Assembly (NCBI RefSeq): GCF_016924645.1
Contig: NZ_JAFFJV010000006.1
Coordinates: 245,940-309,939, forward strand
Source of the DNA: Rufibacter psychrotolerans
GTDB taxonomy: Bacteria > Bacteroidota > Bacteroidia > Cytophagales > Hymenobacteraceae
Reading direction: 5' to 3'
Length of the DNA: 64,000 bases
Position 1 is the stretch's first letter. Each line of letters begins with the position of its first letter. Positions 7,834-16,093 of this stretch are shown in pieces. Below the pieces are notes generated by a model that was given only the letters and a program-made list of their open reading frames with translations, did no database searches and was not told the origin of the DNA. Made by a program: the position numbers and the translations under genes.

Positions 7834-8292
7834 ATGAAGAAATTAGCCCCGTTTGCTGTACCGCTTCTGTTGCTGCTAGCCGCTTGCCAGGCAGATTCTA
7901 GTGCTACGGAAGAAACCGCCTCTGCTAAGAAAGAGCAAGCGCCGGCCGTGGCCCTGTGCGAGTTCACTTCCACAGACTCCGCCTCAGCCATGGCGTGGTT
8001 ACCGGGCAAATGGGAATTAAGGGGCATCCAAACCAACTACATGGGCGCCCGCGAAGACGAGTTCCTGACCGGTGAGCAGGTTGGCGACGCCAAGACCCTG
8101 CAGTTCTACCAGAACGGCGAGTACGAGGAGTTGGTGAACGGCAGGCTGCAGGGCGAGAGAAAAGCCTTCCAGGTAATAGGGCAGAGCCTTACGCCCGTGG
8201 GCTACCAGTTCTGGTTCTGCGGCGAGAACACCCTGGTCATCAGCAATGTGGCCGCCGATGGCGCCACCGAGGTATTTGTGAAAGCAAAGTAG
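7834..8292 (+). CDS. Hypothetical lipoprotein
   Basis: 152 residues. Signal peptide with lipobox LLAAC (Cys18), followed by a Ser/Glu/Lys linker and a compact C-terminal region (about residues 45-150) containing WLPGKWELRGI and FYQNGEYEEL. That pattern resembles the lipocalin-like or META-type small barrels common in Bacteroidota, but I cannot name the family. The ATG at 7834 is chosen because it starts the signal peptide. Only 3 bp separate its stop from the glycosylase gene, so the two are probably co-transcribed. Confidence 0.7.
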   Translation: MKKLAPFAVPLLLLLAACQADSSATEETASAKKEQAPAVALCEFTSTDSASAMAWLPGKWELRGIQTNYMGAREDEFLTGEQVGDAKTLQFYQNGEYEELVNGRLQGERKAFQVIGQSLTPVGYQFWFCGENTLVISNVAADGATEVFVKAK

Positions 8293-8295
8293 CCC

Positions 8296-8922
8296 ATGCC
8301 CCTGCAGCAAAAGCTCCCCCGCGAGTTCTACACCCAGCCAGATGTAGTCTCCCTTGCCCGCGACCTGGTTGGCAAATATTTCTTTTCCTGTTTTGACGGG
8401 GTGCTTACGGGCGGCATGATTGTGGAAACTGAGGCCTACTCGGGCACTGCAGACGCCGCCTGCCACGCGCACCTGGGCCGGCGCACCAAACGCACCCAGA
8501 TCATGTACGCGCAAGGCGGCGTGGCGTATGTATACCTCATCTACGGCATGCACGCGCTGTTCAACATTGTGACCAACGTAGAAGGCACCGCCGATGCCGT
8601 CCTGATCCGGGCCATTGAACCGACGGAAGGCATAGAGGAAATGCAGCTGCGCCGAGGATTACCCAAAGTGGAGCCCCGCCTTACCGCCGGACCAGGCCTA
8701 GTGACGCAAGCCCTGGGCATTTCCACCCTGCACAACGGCACTGATTTAACCGGAACCGAAATTTGGCTGGAAGACCGCGGCGTGCAGGTGCCCGATGACC
8801 AGATTGTAGCCGGCCCTCGGGTGGGCGTAGCCTACGCCGGCGCCGATGCGCTGTTGCCCTGGCGCTTCAGTCTGAAAGGCAGCCGCTGGGTAAGCAAAGC
8901 CAATCCTAAGTATTCTGTCTGA
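8296..8922 (+). CDS. mpg: DNA-3-methyladenine glycosylase (AAG/MPG family)
   Basis: 208 residues, typical for this family. Conserved features: LARDLVGKYF near the N-terminus; VETEAYSG carrying the catalytic Glu; DAACHA; the MYAQGGVAYVYLIYGMH block; and VLIRAIEP. The enzyme excises alkylated purines such as 3-methyladenine from DNA to start base excision repair. It follows a lipoprotein gene by 3 bp and is closed by a strong terminator. Confidence 0.92.
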   Translation: MPLQQKLPREFYTQPDVVSLARDLVGKYFFSCFDGVLTGGMIVETEAYSGTADAACHAHLGRRTKRTQIMYAQGGVAYVYLIYGMHALFNIVTNVEGTADAVLIRAIEPTEGIEEMQLRRGLPKVEPRLTAGPGLVTQALGISTLHNGTDLTGTEIWLEDRGVQVPDDQIVAGPRVGVAYAGADALLPWRFSLKGSRWVSKANPKYSV

Positions 8923-8971
8923 AAACAAAAGCCCTCACTGAACTCCTGGTCCGGCGAGGGCTTTTGTTTTT
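8923..8971. terminator. Bidirectional terminator
   Basis: AAAACAAAAGCCCTC / GAGGGCTTTTGTTTT stem followed by a T-run. It lies between the convergent glycosylase gene and the minus-strand gene at 8990 and can serve both. Confidence 0.85.
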
Positions 8972-8989
8972 GGTTTGTTTTAAAAGAAT

Positions 8990-9253
8990 CTAAGCAGAAC
9001 GGCTACCCCGCTCTTTGTCGGTGATGGGGCGGTCCAGTTCGCTGCCGCTTTGGTCGGGTTTCTGGGGTACTTTTCTAGCCATAGACTCGCCCATGGCCGT
9101 CCCGCTGTTTTGCTCATGACTGCCACCGCCGGTTCCGCCCGAGGATTGGTTACTGACTTCCGTTGCAGGCGTTCCTCCTTTCTTCCCGTCCTCAAATGAT
9201 TTCTCAGGATTGCTGCCGAACCCGTGATGCGCATTCTTCTTTTCCTCTGCCAT
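8990..9253 (-). CDS. Small hydrophilic hypothetical protein
   Basis: 87 residues starting MAEEKKNAHHGFG. It is charged and Gly/Ser-rich, with no hydrophobic segment, and likely disordered. A terminator follows the stop, supporting a real gene. The opposite end of the window encodes a similar low-complexity protein (108-641). Function unknown. An overlapping longer frame in another phase of the same strand runs through the repeat region and is less credible. Confidence 0.5.
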   Translation of the reverse strand: MAEEKKNAHHGFGSNPEKSFEDGKKGGTPATEVSNQSSGGTGGGSHEQNSGTAMGESMARKVPQKPDQSGSELDRPITDKERGSRSA

Positions 9254-9364
9254 GGTCTTTCATAATTAAGTAACACAACCAGATGCCTTCCAGCATCTAC
9301 CTTTCTATGGTACGCGCCTGAGGAACAGGAGTTAAGAAGAATTTGCCTCGAAGGGGAGAAAACT

Positions 9365-9400
9365 GTTTTGGGCCTGTTTTCCAGAAAAGAGCCTGAAAGC
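9365..9400. repeat. 38-bp stop-codon palindrome, copy in the 9254-9649 gap
   Basis: GTTTTGGGCCTGTTTTCCAG then AAAAGAGCCTGAAAGC; the left half is close to the family consensus. The 396-bp gap holds this copy, three REP-like hairpins and a short tandem repeat, and no credible gene. Confidence 0.7.
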
Positions 9401-9429
9401 ATAACAGTCCTTTTCCGCAATATACCGCT

Positions 9430-9453
9430 CTGGCGCGAGTCTCCAGACTCGTG
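9430..9453 (+). repeat. REP-like hairpin
   Basis: CTGGCGCG, then the palindromic core AGTCTCCAGACT, then CGTG. The same frame in opposite orientation occurs at 9571-9597. Confidence 0.7.
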
Positions 9454-9540
9454 CCTCACAGATGATGGATAGTCTCTGACTATCCTCGCTGCCCCGCAGC
9501 GAAAACAGGTTTGCAAATCTTTTATTCCAGGTTGAGGTTT

Positions 9541-9598
9541 CCGGCGAGTCTGGAGACTCGCGTCATCCTTAGTCACGAGACCAGAGTCTCGCGCCAGG
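9541..9598 (-). repeat. REP-like double hairpin
   Basis: Two adjacent hairpins: GCGAGTCTGGAGACTCGC and then CACGAGACCAGAGTCTCGCG ending in CCAG. A near-identical 58-bp copy is at 60437-60494. It forms a convergent pair with the hairpin at 9430-9453. Confidence 0.75.
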
Positions 9599-9623
9599 AA
9601 AATTTAGCTGAGATTTAACTTCT

Positions 9624-9644
9624 AACAACCAACAACCAACAACC
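9624..9644 (+). repeat. Heptamer tandem repeat (AACAACC)x3
   Basis: Three perfect copies of AACAACC just past the stop of the minus-strand gene 9650-10837. Short, possibly slippage-prone; no function evident. Confidence 0.7.
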
Positions 9645-9649
9645 AGAGA

Positions 9650-10837
9650 CTAAACGCCGGCTTTCCGGCAGAGCAGCAGGATGGGTTTGTTGTGCAGGTC
9701 TGTAGTGGCGAAGAGGTACTGGTCGCCGCCTTCTTTCAGTTTTACTTTCTCGCGGAGTTGCACCACCGTGAGCGGGTAGTTGCGCGCCGTGATGTTCGCT
9801 TTCTTATCGGGAAGAAGCTTCTGCAGCTCTTTGGCATTGGCCTTTGGTTGGGCCGTGATTTCGAAAATACGGCCCGGAAACGCTGGTTGCAGTTCCTGGG
9901 AGGTGTAGAGATGGCTGTTGCGGTGCAGTTTGTTGACGCCGTATTTCTCTGAAAGCCACTTGTAAGCACCCGCCTTGAGCAAGGCCGTGTTGGGTTCATA
10001 CAGATATTGCTGCGGCTCGGCATACGTCACCTGGGCGGTTTCTTCCTGGGGTTTGGTAAAGCTGAGGAGCTGGGCTTCTTTGTGCGGCGTGAGGTTGACG
10101 GCTGTGAGCAACGGCGAGTCCGTGGCATCCGACTTCAGAAGGTACAGCACCTCTTTGCACTCATTCTGCACGGCTACTACCCATATCTGAGCCACATTTT
10201 TCAGTTCCTGCAGGGCAAGGTCAATGTCCAGCATAGGGGCCGTTTTCAGAAGTACGGCTTTGCTTTTCTGCAACAGCAAAGGCAAGAGGCCCAACACGTC
10301 TGGCGTGCAGTCCTGTAGCAGATGCACCCGTTCCTGGCTTTGTCCGCGGCGGGCGGGGTCCAGGTAAATAACATCTACGGGGTTGTCCAGGTGCTGAAGG
10401 TATTCTTCAGCGGTGGTAGGAATGCTCTGGATGTTTTCGGCCCCCAACAGCTTGAAATTGTAACTGGCAATCTCCTGCAGTTCCTGGTTCTGCTCCAGGT
10501 GCACTACCTGGGCAAAATGCTTCGCAAAGAAGAAACTGTCTACGCCAAAGCCTCCGGTTAAGTCCACCAGCGTCGGTCCTTGCACCAGCCCTGCCTTAAA
10601 AGCAGCAGTTTCCTCTGAAGAGCTCTGTTCCACCGAGAGCATGGCCGGGAAAATAGTTTGGGGGTGCTTTGCCCAGGTAGGGAGCTTTTGCTGCGCCTTT
10701 TGGCGGGCCTTGATCTGCTGCACCAACTCAGAAACCGGTAAAGGAGCGAAGCGCTTCGCCTGCAACATCAGTTGGGCGGTGTCTTGCTGCAGGTGGTCCA
10801 GAATAAACTTTTGCTCTTCAGGGGTGAAAATGCGCAT
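9650..10837 (-). CDS. THUMP-like domain class I SAM methyltransferase
   Basis: 395 residues. N-terminal helical segment (FTPEEQKFILDHL); Rossmann methyltransferase core about residues 85-220 with motif I VDLTGGFGVDSFFFAKHF, the acidic VHLEQNQEL and the DVIYLDPARRG motif; then a C-terminal region about 240-395 resembling the THUMP-like and ferredoxin-like domains of Bacteroidota proteins of this type. It is probably an RNA methyltransferase; the substrate cannot be told from sequence. The ATG at 10837 is chosen because upstream in-frame residues overlap the promoter element TATCTTTG at 10861-10868. It is convergent with the glycosylase side and divergent from the DUF4397 gene. Confidence 0.8.
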   Translation of the reverse strand: MRIFTPEEQKFILDHLQQDTAQLMLQAKRFAPLPVSELVQQIKARQKAQQKLPTWAKHPQTIFPAMLSVEQSSSEETAAFKAGLVQGPTLVDLTGGFGVDSFFFAKHFAQVVHLEQNQELQEIASYNFKLLGAENIQSIPTTAEEYLQHLDNPVDVIYLDPARRGQSQERVHLLQDCTPDVLGLLPLLLQKSKAVLLKTAPMLDIDLALQELKNVAQIWVVAVQNECKEVLYLLKSDATDSPLLTAVNLTPHKEAQLLSFTKPQEETAQVTYAEPQQYLYEPNTALLKAGAYKWLSEKYGVNKLHRNSHLYTSQELQPAFPGRIFEITAQPKANAKELQKLLPDKKANITARNYPLTVVQLREKVKLKEGGDQYLFATTDLHNKPILLLCRKAGV

Positions 10838-10860
10838 AAAACAGCTTAGGCGTGGTTGGG

Positions 10861-10868
10861 CAAAGATA
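10861..10868 (-). promoter_or_regulatory. -7 element for the THUMP-like methyltransferase
   Basis: TATCTTTG on the minus strand, matching TAnnTTTG, 23 bp upstream of the chosen ATG. No convincing -33 TTG at the usual spacing. Confidence 0.5.
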
Positions 10869-10995
10869 CGCAAATTGGGCAGGGGAGAGGTAGTATACGT
10901 TTGTTTAAGATTTATTCTGTTGAAGTTAAACAAACTGAGTTTCAGTTGGTTCTGATGGTACCTGAGTTTGATGTTTTACCTTAAGTCTCAAAGTG

Positions 10996-11691
10996 ATGAA
11001 GAATTGGAAAAAACTCGCCCTATTAGCCGTGTTGCCGGTTTTGTCCCTGACGGGTTGTGACGACGATGATGACGCGGCAGATACGCTGACCGATGAGGCT
11101 CGGGTGCTGGTGGTGCATGCGTCACCCAATGCTCCGGGCGTAGACTTGTATGTAGACGGAACCAAAGCCAATACCTCGGCCCTGAATTACCCAGACAATA
11201 CCGGCTACCTGACGCTTCCCGCCGGTTCCAGGAACATCAAGGTGACCGCCGCCGGGGCTGGACTGGGCAGTCCGGTCATAGATGCTAACGTGACGCTGGA
11301 GAAAGACAGAAATTACTCGGTCTTCGCCGCCGGTCCGCTCTCTGGTCTCACGCCGGTGGTGTTGGTAGATGACTTGACCGCTCCGGCCAGCGGGCGGGCG
11401 CACGTTCGGTTTGTGCACCTGGCTCCAGATGCGCCCAGCGTAGATGTGGTGGTACAGGGCGGGAATAACCTCTTCTCTGACATCGAGTTTAAGGAAGGTA
11501 CTGCTTTCACCCCTGTGAACGCCGGCAGCTATACCCTGGAGGTGCAACCCGTAGGCACCGATGTAGCGGCAGTGACTACCACCTTGAACCTACAGGCAGG
11601 CAAAATTTACACGGTGTATGCCCGGGGCTTCCTGAATCCTCCCTCTGGCAATACCAATACATTGGGAGCGGGTGTGATTATGAACAATTAA
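10996..11691 (+). CDS. DUF4397 surface lipoprotein
   Basis: 231 residues. Lipobox SLTGC (Cys21) followed by five Asp, a strong surface-export type signal. The mature part contains two tandem DUF4397 immunoglobulin-like units, each starting with the diagnostic pattern: VVHASPNAPGVDLYVDG (about residues 40-130) and VRFVHLAPDAPSVDVVVQGG (about 133-220). Such proteins are envelope proteins of unknown role. The ATG at 10996 is preferred over the GTG immediately upstream. A hairpin terminator follows. Confidence 0.85.
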   Translation: MKNWKKLALLAVLPVLSLTGCDDDDDAADTLTDEARVLVVHASPNAPGVDLYVDGTKANTSALNYPDNTGYLTLPAGSRNIKVTAAGAGLGSPVIDANVTLEKDRNYSVFAAGPLSGLTPVVLVDDLTAPASGRAHVRFVHLAPDAPSVDVVVQGGNNLFSDIEFKEGTAFTPVNAGSYTLEVQPVGTDVAAVTTTLNLQAGKIYTVYARGFLNPPSGNTNTLGAGVIMNN

Positions 11692-11710
11692 ACGGAGATC
11701 TGAGCTTAAC

Positions 11711-11752
11711 CGTGCCACCTGTCTTGCCAAGGCGGGTGGCATGGTGTTTTAG
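11711..11752 (+). terminator. Terminator of the DUF4397 gene
   Basis: Stem GCCACCTGTCTTG / CAAGGCGGGTGGC (imperfect), then a GTGTTTTA tail. Confidence 0.7.
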
Positions 11753-11783
11753 GGCTGGTGCTTTACAGCGGTAATCCAGAAAA

Positions 11784-11814
11784 TTGAGGTTGATAAACAT
11801 TTTCTGTACCTTTG
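11784..11814 (+). promoter_or_regulatory. Promoter of ahcY
   Basis: TTG at 11784-11786, 20 bp spacer, TACCTTTG at 11807-11814, followed by GCAC. This is an almost ideal Bacteroidota housekeeping promoter 28 bp upstream of the ahcY ATG. Confidence 0.85.
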
Positions 11815-11842
11815 CACTTCTTCTGTATAAATCTGAACTACA

Positions 11843-13150
11843 ATGGTAGAAACCTATCTGCAGTACAAAGTAAAAGATATTTCCCTGGCTGAGTGGGGAA
11901 GAAAAGAAATAAAACTGGCCGAGGCAGAAATGCCAGGCTTGATGGCCATCCGGGAGGAGTACGGCCCAAGCAAGCCGTTGGCTGGCGCGCGCATTGCAGG
12001 TTGCTTGCACATGACCATCCAGACTGCCGTGTTGATTGAGACACTGGTGGAGCTGGGTGCCGAGGTAACCTGGTCTTCCTGCAACATTTTCTCTACCCAG
12101 GACCACGCTGCGGCCGCTATTGCCGCTGCCGGTATCTCTGTGTACGCCTGGAAAGGAATGAATGCCGAGGAGTTTGACTGGTGCATTGAGCAGACCTTGT
12201 TCTTCGGGGAGGAGCGCAAGCCCTTGAACATGATCCTGGACGATGGTGGTGACCTTACCAACATGGTGTTTGACAAATACCCAGAGCTGGCTGCCGGTAT
12301 CAAAGGTTTGTCTGAAGAGACAACCACCGGGGTTCACCGTCTGTACGAGCGCATGAAGAATGGCACCCTGTTGATTCCGGCTATCAACGTGAACGACTCG
12401 GTGACCAAATCTAAATTCGATAACAAATACGGCTGTAAAGAATCATTGGTAGACTCTATCAGAAGAGCTACAGACGTGATGATGGCCGGTAAAGTAGCCG
12501 TAGTAGCTGGTTACGGCGACGTAGGAAAAGGTTCTGCCGCTTCTTTGCGTGGAGCCGGGGCCCGCGTGATCGTGACTGAAATTGACCCAATCTGTGCGCT
12601 GCAGGCTGCCATGGACGGTTATGCCGTACGCAGAATGGAGAATGCCATCCCTGAGGCTGACATTGTGGTAACCGCTACCGGTAACTTCAACATCATCCGC
12701 GCTGAGCACTTCCAGGCCATGAAAGACAAAACCATTGTCTGCAACATCGGTCACTTTGACAACGAGATTGACATGGCTTGGCTGAACGAGAACTACGGCC
12801 ACACCAAAGACACCGTAAAACCACAGGTAGACCTGTACACCATCAACGGCAAAGACATCATCGTTCTGGCCGAAGGTCGTCTGGTGAACCTGGGTTGCGC
12901 TACTGGTCACCCATCGTTCGTGATGTCTAACTCTTTCTCTAACCAAACCCTGGCGCAGATTGAGTTGTGGACCAACGCAGAGGCCTACGAGAACAAAGTG
13001 TACACCCTGCCTAAGCACCTAGATGAGAAAGTAGCTCGTCTGCACCTGGCCAAGATTGGCGTGGAACTGGAAGAACTGACTCCTGAGCAAGCCGCCTACA
13101 TTGGCGTAGAAGTGCAAGGACCGTTCAAACCAGAATACTACCGTTACTAA
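11843..13150 (+). CDS. ahcY: Adenosylhomocysteinase
   Basis: 435 residues. Cleaves S-adenosylhomocysteine to adenosine and homocysteine, removing the inhibitory product of methyl transfer and feeding the methionine cycle. Seen: substrate-binding [34 protein letters not shown]-binding loop [12 protein letters not shown] near residue 220; and the C-terminal KPEYYRY that ends this family. Its own strong promoter upstream and a terminator downstream make it monocistronic. Codon use is of the highly expressed type. The neighbours are not functionally linked, though a SAM-dependent methyltransferase lies nearby. Confidence 0.97.
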   Translation: MVETYLQYKVKDISLAEWGRKEIKLAEAEMPGLMAIREEYGPSKPLAGARIAGCLHMTIQTAVLIETLVELGAEVTWSSCNIFSTQDHAAAAIAAAGISVYAWKGMNAEEFDWCIEQTLFFGEERKPLNMILDDGGDLTNMVFDKYPELAAGIKGLSEETTTGVHRLYERMKNGTLLIPAINVNDSVTKSKFDNKYGCKESLVDSIRRATDVMMAGKVAVVAGYGDVGKGSAASLRGAGARVIVTEIDPICALQAAMDGYAVRRMENAIPEADIVVTATGNFNIIRAEHFQAMKDKTIVCNIGHFDNEIDMAWLNENYGHTKDTVKPQVDLYTINGKDIIVLAEGRLVNLGCATGHPSFVMSNSFSNQTLAQIELWTNAEAYENKVYTLPKHLDEKVARLHLAKIGVELEELTPEQAAYIGVEVQGPFKPEYYRY

Positions 13151-13157
13151 GCAGATC

Positions 13158-13187
13158 TGTTTCCGGCCTGTTTCCCGGAAATAAAAG
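13158..13187. repeat. 38-bp stop-codon palindrome, copy
   Basis: TGTTTCCGGCCTGTTTCCCG then GAAATAAAAG, starting 7 bp after the ahcY stop and running into the terminator. The right arm is degenerate. Confidence 0.55.
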
Positions 13188-13232
13188 CAAAAACGCCCGG
13201 CATCTCCTGGAGAGGCCGGGCGTTTTGTTTTA
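13186..13232 (+). terminator. Terminator of ahcY
   Basis: AAAACGCCCGGC / GCCGGGCGTTTT stem followed by GTTTT. The 319-bp gap 13151-13469 otherwise holds only repeat elements. Confidence 0.85.
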
Positions 13233-13283
13233 CCGCTTGAGGGACGATGAACACCCTCTAAGAATGTGAATAATCCCTCTACT

Positions 13284-13370
13284 GTCATCTTGGAAAGATC
13301 TTGGTAGCGAACGGTAGTAGCGCTTCTGCAAGGCTTTTCTAGTTCGCCCACAAGATCCTTTCAGGATGAC
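13284..13370. repeat. 87-bp inverted-repeat element, copy A
   Basis: Starts GTCATCTTGGAAAGATCTTG and ends CAAGATCCTTTCAGGATGAC; the arms pair with a few mismatches. The interior carries GGTAGTAGCGCTTCT and TTTTCTAGTTCG, which recur in copies B and C. Same length (87 bp) as the other copies. Confidence 0.85.
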
Positions 13371-13469
13371 AAATGAGGGGTAGACCCAGAAGGGAAATTC
13401 CGGAAAAGCATGAAAGCGGCTACATTCATGCTTTTCTTGCAAAGTTAGCGATAGCTGTTCCGGTAAGTA

Positions 13470-15002
13470 TTAGGCTTGAAGATATTTACTGATACCGTTC
13501 TCGCACCACTTAGATTTTTGCGCGATAGCATCTGATAGGATTTTATCATTCTCAGGTAGAGAAGTACGGGCGTTTTCTGGGTGGTACAAATGGTAGCCTA
13601 CCCCGCCAAAAGGCAAATTGCGCCTGATCACGCCTGCATTCAGCATCCGAATGGCGAACTCGCTGTCTTCGCGGCCCCATCCCTCAATATCCTCGTTGAA
13701 GCCGTTTATTCGCAACACATCGGCACGCCAGAATGCCATGTTACAGCCTCTGATGGCTTTAATATCGGGGCGCTTCTTTGAGCCTAGTTTTGCCAAAAAC
13801 GGCGAAGAAACGGCATTGAACCGGTTTATGATGCCAGAAGTGAACGGCGTAATGTGCCATTGCTTGGCCTGCAGAATCTCTTTGGTGATCTCTGGCTGCA
13901 ACAGCACGCGTTTGCCTTGCATAAAGGTATTGGCGCGGGCCATGCGCTTGTGGCTCTTCACGAAGTCTGGGTGTAGCACCATGTCGCCGTCAATGGAGAT
14001 GATGTACTCGCCTTGGGCCATGGCCATGGCTTTGTTGCGGATGGCCGCCAGCCTAAAGCCCGTATCCTCGTGCCAGCAATGGAGCAGCGGCACCGGAAAG
14101 CTCTGCTGGTAGCGCTCTATCACGGCTCTGGTTTCTTCCCGGGAGCCGTCATCGGCTATGATCACTTCGTCTGGTAATTCATTCTGCCGGGCCACGCTTT
14201 TGAGAACCACTTCCAGGGCATCGGGCCAGTTGTAGGTAGAAATGACCAGGCTGGTGGTCATGGAACGGTTGGCCTCGCGCAGTTTCATGTATTTGTAGAA
14301 AGCGCCGTTGGCGTTGCAGGCCGAGATCAAAAAGCCTTCGAAGCCGTACAGAAAACCTCTTTTGAGAAAGTAGTTGCGAAGGAACGTCCAGAAAGCTTTG
14401 TATGAGGCCTTGAACGCCGAGGAAGATTTCCTGAACCGGTTCTCCTGCGCAAAGAGCGTGGTGTACTGGTTCAGTTTCTTTAGTAACTCATCTGTGTTCT
14501 TGAACGAATAATGGTTCAGGATGCCGGGCAGGGTTTCCACAGTAAGGCCCTCAGTGATGATGCCTTCGTGTACTTCGCGATCCGTGAAGCGGGTGGTTTT
14601 TCGGTTGAAAAGCCGCAGCACGTAATCATTTTCCCAACCACAGGCGTTTATTAACCGTTTTCCGTAAAAGTTGTGGCGCAGGAACCGGTACGCCTTTTGG
14701 CTGTCCAGCGGATGGGTTAAGATGGTCTGCACCAACTCTGGGGTAAGCACCTCGTCGCTGTCCACAGACAAGATCCAATCGTTAGAGGCGTAAGAAGCAG
14801 CCAGGTTCTTAAGCGGTCCAAAGCCAATGAAAGGCGAATGAAACACTTTTACGTTAGGGAATTGGCGGGCTATGGCAACAGTAGCATCGGTTGAACCGTT
14901 GTCTAGTAAGATAACTTCGGAAAACTGGGCCAAAGCCTTCAGGCAGAGCGGGAGCAGTTCCTGGCTGTTTTTGGCGAGTATGGTGACAGAGATTGAATGC
15001 AT
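13470..15002 (-). CDS. Bifunctional glycosyltransferase: two fused GT2 domains
   Basis: 510 residues. Domain 1 (about 1-245): SVTILAKNSQELLPLCLKAL, LLDNGSTD and the DxD-type SVDSDEV, like the WaaE/KdtX family that adds sugars to the lipopolysaccharide core. Domain 2 (about 248-510): LVISTYNWPDALEVVLKSV, IIADDGS, SIDGDMV, and the acceptor-site motif EGWGREDSEFAIRM, as in GT7-C/beta-1,4-galactosyltransferase-type C-termini. The reading frame is continuous; the Met beginning domain 2 has no stop or ribosome site before it, so this is a true fusion. A role in lipopolysaccharide or surface glycan assembly is inferred. The ATG at 15002 is preferred over a TTG five codons upstream. No sugar gene cluster surrounds it. 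Confidence 0.88.
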   Translation of the reverse strand: MHSISVTILAKNSQELLPLCLKALAQFSEVILLDNGSTDATVAIARQFPNVKVFHSPFIGFGPLKNLAASYASNDWILSVDSDEVLTPELVQTILTHPLDSQKAYRFLRHNFYGKRLINACGWENDYVLRLFNRKTTRFTDREVHEGIITEGLTVETLPGILNHYSFKNTDELLKKLNQYTTLFAQENRFRKSSSAFKASYKAFWTFLRNYFLKRGFLYGFEGFLISACNANGAFYKYMKLREANRSMTTSLVISTYNWPDALEVVLKSVARQNELPDEVIIADDGSREETRAVIERYQQSFPVPLLHCWHEDTGFRLAAIRNKAMAMAQGEYIISIDGDMVLHPDFVKSHKRMARANTFMQGKRVLLQPEITKEILQAKQWHITPFTSGIINRFNAVSSPFLAKLGSKKRPDIKAIRGCNMAFWRADVLRINGFNEDIEGWGREDSEFAIRMLNAGVIRRNLPFGGVGYHLYHPENARTSLPENDKILSDAIAQKSKWCENGISKYLQA

Positions 15003-15113
15003 GCAGCGCAGAAACAAAACAGGGCAGCAGATAGATTCCCGGCGCCAAGGTTTCTGCCGGGTAATGTAAACATCTGCCCAAATATTCGTATGTACCTATG
15101 TATATTTAATTTC

Positions 15114-15121
15114 TATATTTG
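15114..15121 (+). promoter_or_regulatory. -7 element for the ECF sigma factor gene
   Basis: TATATTTG followed by CG, matching TAnnTTTG, about 46 bp before the ATG at 15168. The -33 region lacks a clear TTG. Confidence 0.55.
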
Positions 15122-15167
15122 CGTATAGGTATTTTTCACAAAGTGTAAAAGTACAAAATCAAGACCA

Positions 15168-15764
15168 ATGAGCGAACAGAGAGCGAATTCAATGACTAAA
15201 GAGGAGAAAGACGCCCGTTTTGAGGCCGAGCTGATGCCGGTTATTTCGCCTCTCTACAACTTCGCGTACCGTCTGACCCTTGATGAAGATGATGCCAATG
15301 ACCTGGTACAGGAGACCTACCTCAAGGCATACCGCTTCTTCGATTATTTTGAGCCCGGAACTAATGCCAAAGCCTGGCTGTTCCGCATCCTGAAGAACTC
15401 GTTCATTAACGACTTCCGGAAGAAGAGTAAACAGCCCGCCAAAGTAGACTACTCAGAGGTGGAAGGTTACTACAATTCAGAGGACGTTGATGCAGAAGGA
15501 GACAGCTCTGGCGGTACCACCGACCTTCGCATGGAGAGTGTGCAGGACCTGATTGGGGACGAAGTGGCCAGTGCCTTGAACTCACTGCCGGTAGATTTCC
15601 GGACGGTGATCATCCTCTGCGATCTGGAAGGGTTTACCTATGAGGAGATGGCCAAGATCCTGGACATTCCCATTGGGACAGTAAGGAGCCGCCTGCACCG
15701 CGCGCGGCACTTTCTGAAGGAGAAGTTGGAGAAATATGCGAAGTCAATGGGCTACAACAGCTAA
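15168..15764 (+). CDS. ECF RNA polymerase sigma factor
   Basis: 198 residues. Region 2 about residues 20-90: LYNFAYRLTLDEDDANDLVQETYLKAYR, with the -10 recognition helix WLFRILKNSFINDFRKK. A variable acidic linker (YYNSEDVDAEGDSSGG) follows. Region 4 about residues 130-190: LNSLPVDFRTVIILCDLEGFTYEEMAKIL then IGTVRSRLHRARHFL, the helix-turn-helix for the -35. The next gene, 13 bp on, encodes a small Cys-containing protein of anti-sigma type, so the pair is probably a stress-responsive regulator. The closest general type is SigR/RpoE-like, but its target genes cannot be read here. Confidence 0.93.
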   Translation: MSEQRANSMTKEEKDARFEAELMPVISPLYNFAYRLTLDEDDANDLVQETYLKAYRFFDYFEPGTNAKAWLFRILKNSFINDFRKKSKQPAKVDYSEVEGYYNSEDVDAEGDSSGGTTDLRMESVQDLIGDEVASALNSLPVDFRTVIILCDLEGFTYEEMAKILDIPIGTVRSRLHRARHFLKEKLEKYAKSMGYNS

Positions 15765-15777
15765 ATAGGAGATTAAT

Positions 15778-16071
15778 ATGATGGGGACTACTACAATGTC
15801 AGAAGATTTGATGGGCGCGAGCGCCTCAGACGAGAGCCATGAACCAGACTGTGAGAAGGTGCAGGGCGTATTTGAGAAGTGGCTGGAGGGTGTAGCTACC
15901 AAGGATGACGAGGCTTTTTTGGCCGAATTGGCCGATGAATGCTCGCCTTGCTTTGAAAGCGTTGACAAACAGCGTTTATTTGTGAAATTCCTGAATGCGT
16001 CTCTCCGGCCGCCGGGCATGCCCGCCACCCTGGTAGAAACCATCAAATCAAAGATCCACCAAACCGCTTAG
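15778..16071 (+). CDS. Probable zinc-finger-type anti-sigma factor
   Basis: 97 residues, immediately downstream of the sigma factor and translated from an ATAGGAG ribosome site. It has a Cys at the start of the conserved core (PDCEKV) and a CxxC (ECSPC) about 35 residues later, the spacing of ZAS anti-sigma domains such as RsrA. However, the His normally four residues before the CxxC is replaced by Leu (LADECSPC). The match is therefore partial: zinc binding and redox sensing are uncertain. No transmembrane segment, so it would act in the cytoplasm. The C-terminus ends MPATLVETIKSKI. Confidence 0.7.
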   Translation: MMGTTTMSEDLMGASASDESHEPDCEKVQGVFEKWLEGVATKDDEAFLAELADECSPCFESVDKQRLFVKFLNASLRPPGMPATLVETIKSKIHQTA

Positions 16072-16093
16072 TCATAAGCCTCCTAACACCCGG

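Noticed and set aside
8980..9576. Minus-strand 198-codon frame overlapping the 87-residue gene
   Set aside because: It runs through REP-like and palindromic repeats and is basic with no family resemblance; the 87-residue frame with a terminator behind it is the better call.
9624..9644. (AACAACC)x3 as a CRISPR-like repeat
   Set aside because: Three contiguous heptamers with no spacers are a simple tandem repeat.
14259..14261. Separate start for the second glycosyltransferase domain
   Set aside because: No stop or ribosome site precedes the Met and the frame is continuous, so a single fused product is preferred.
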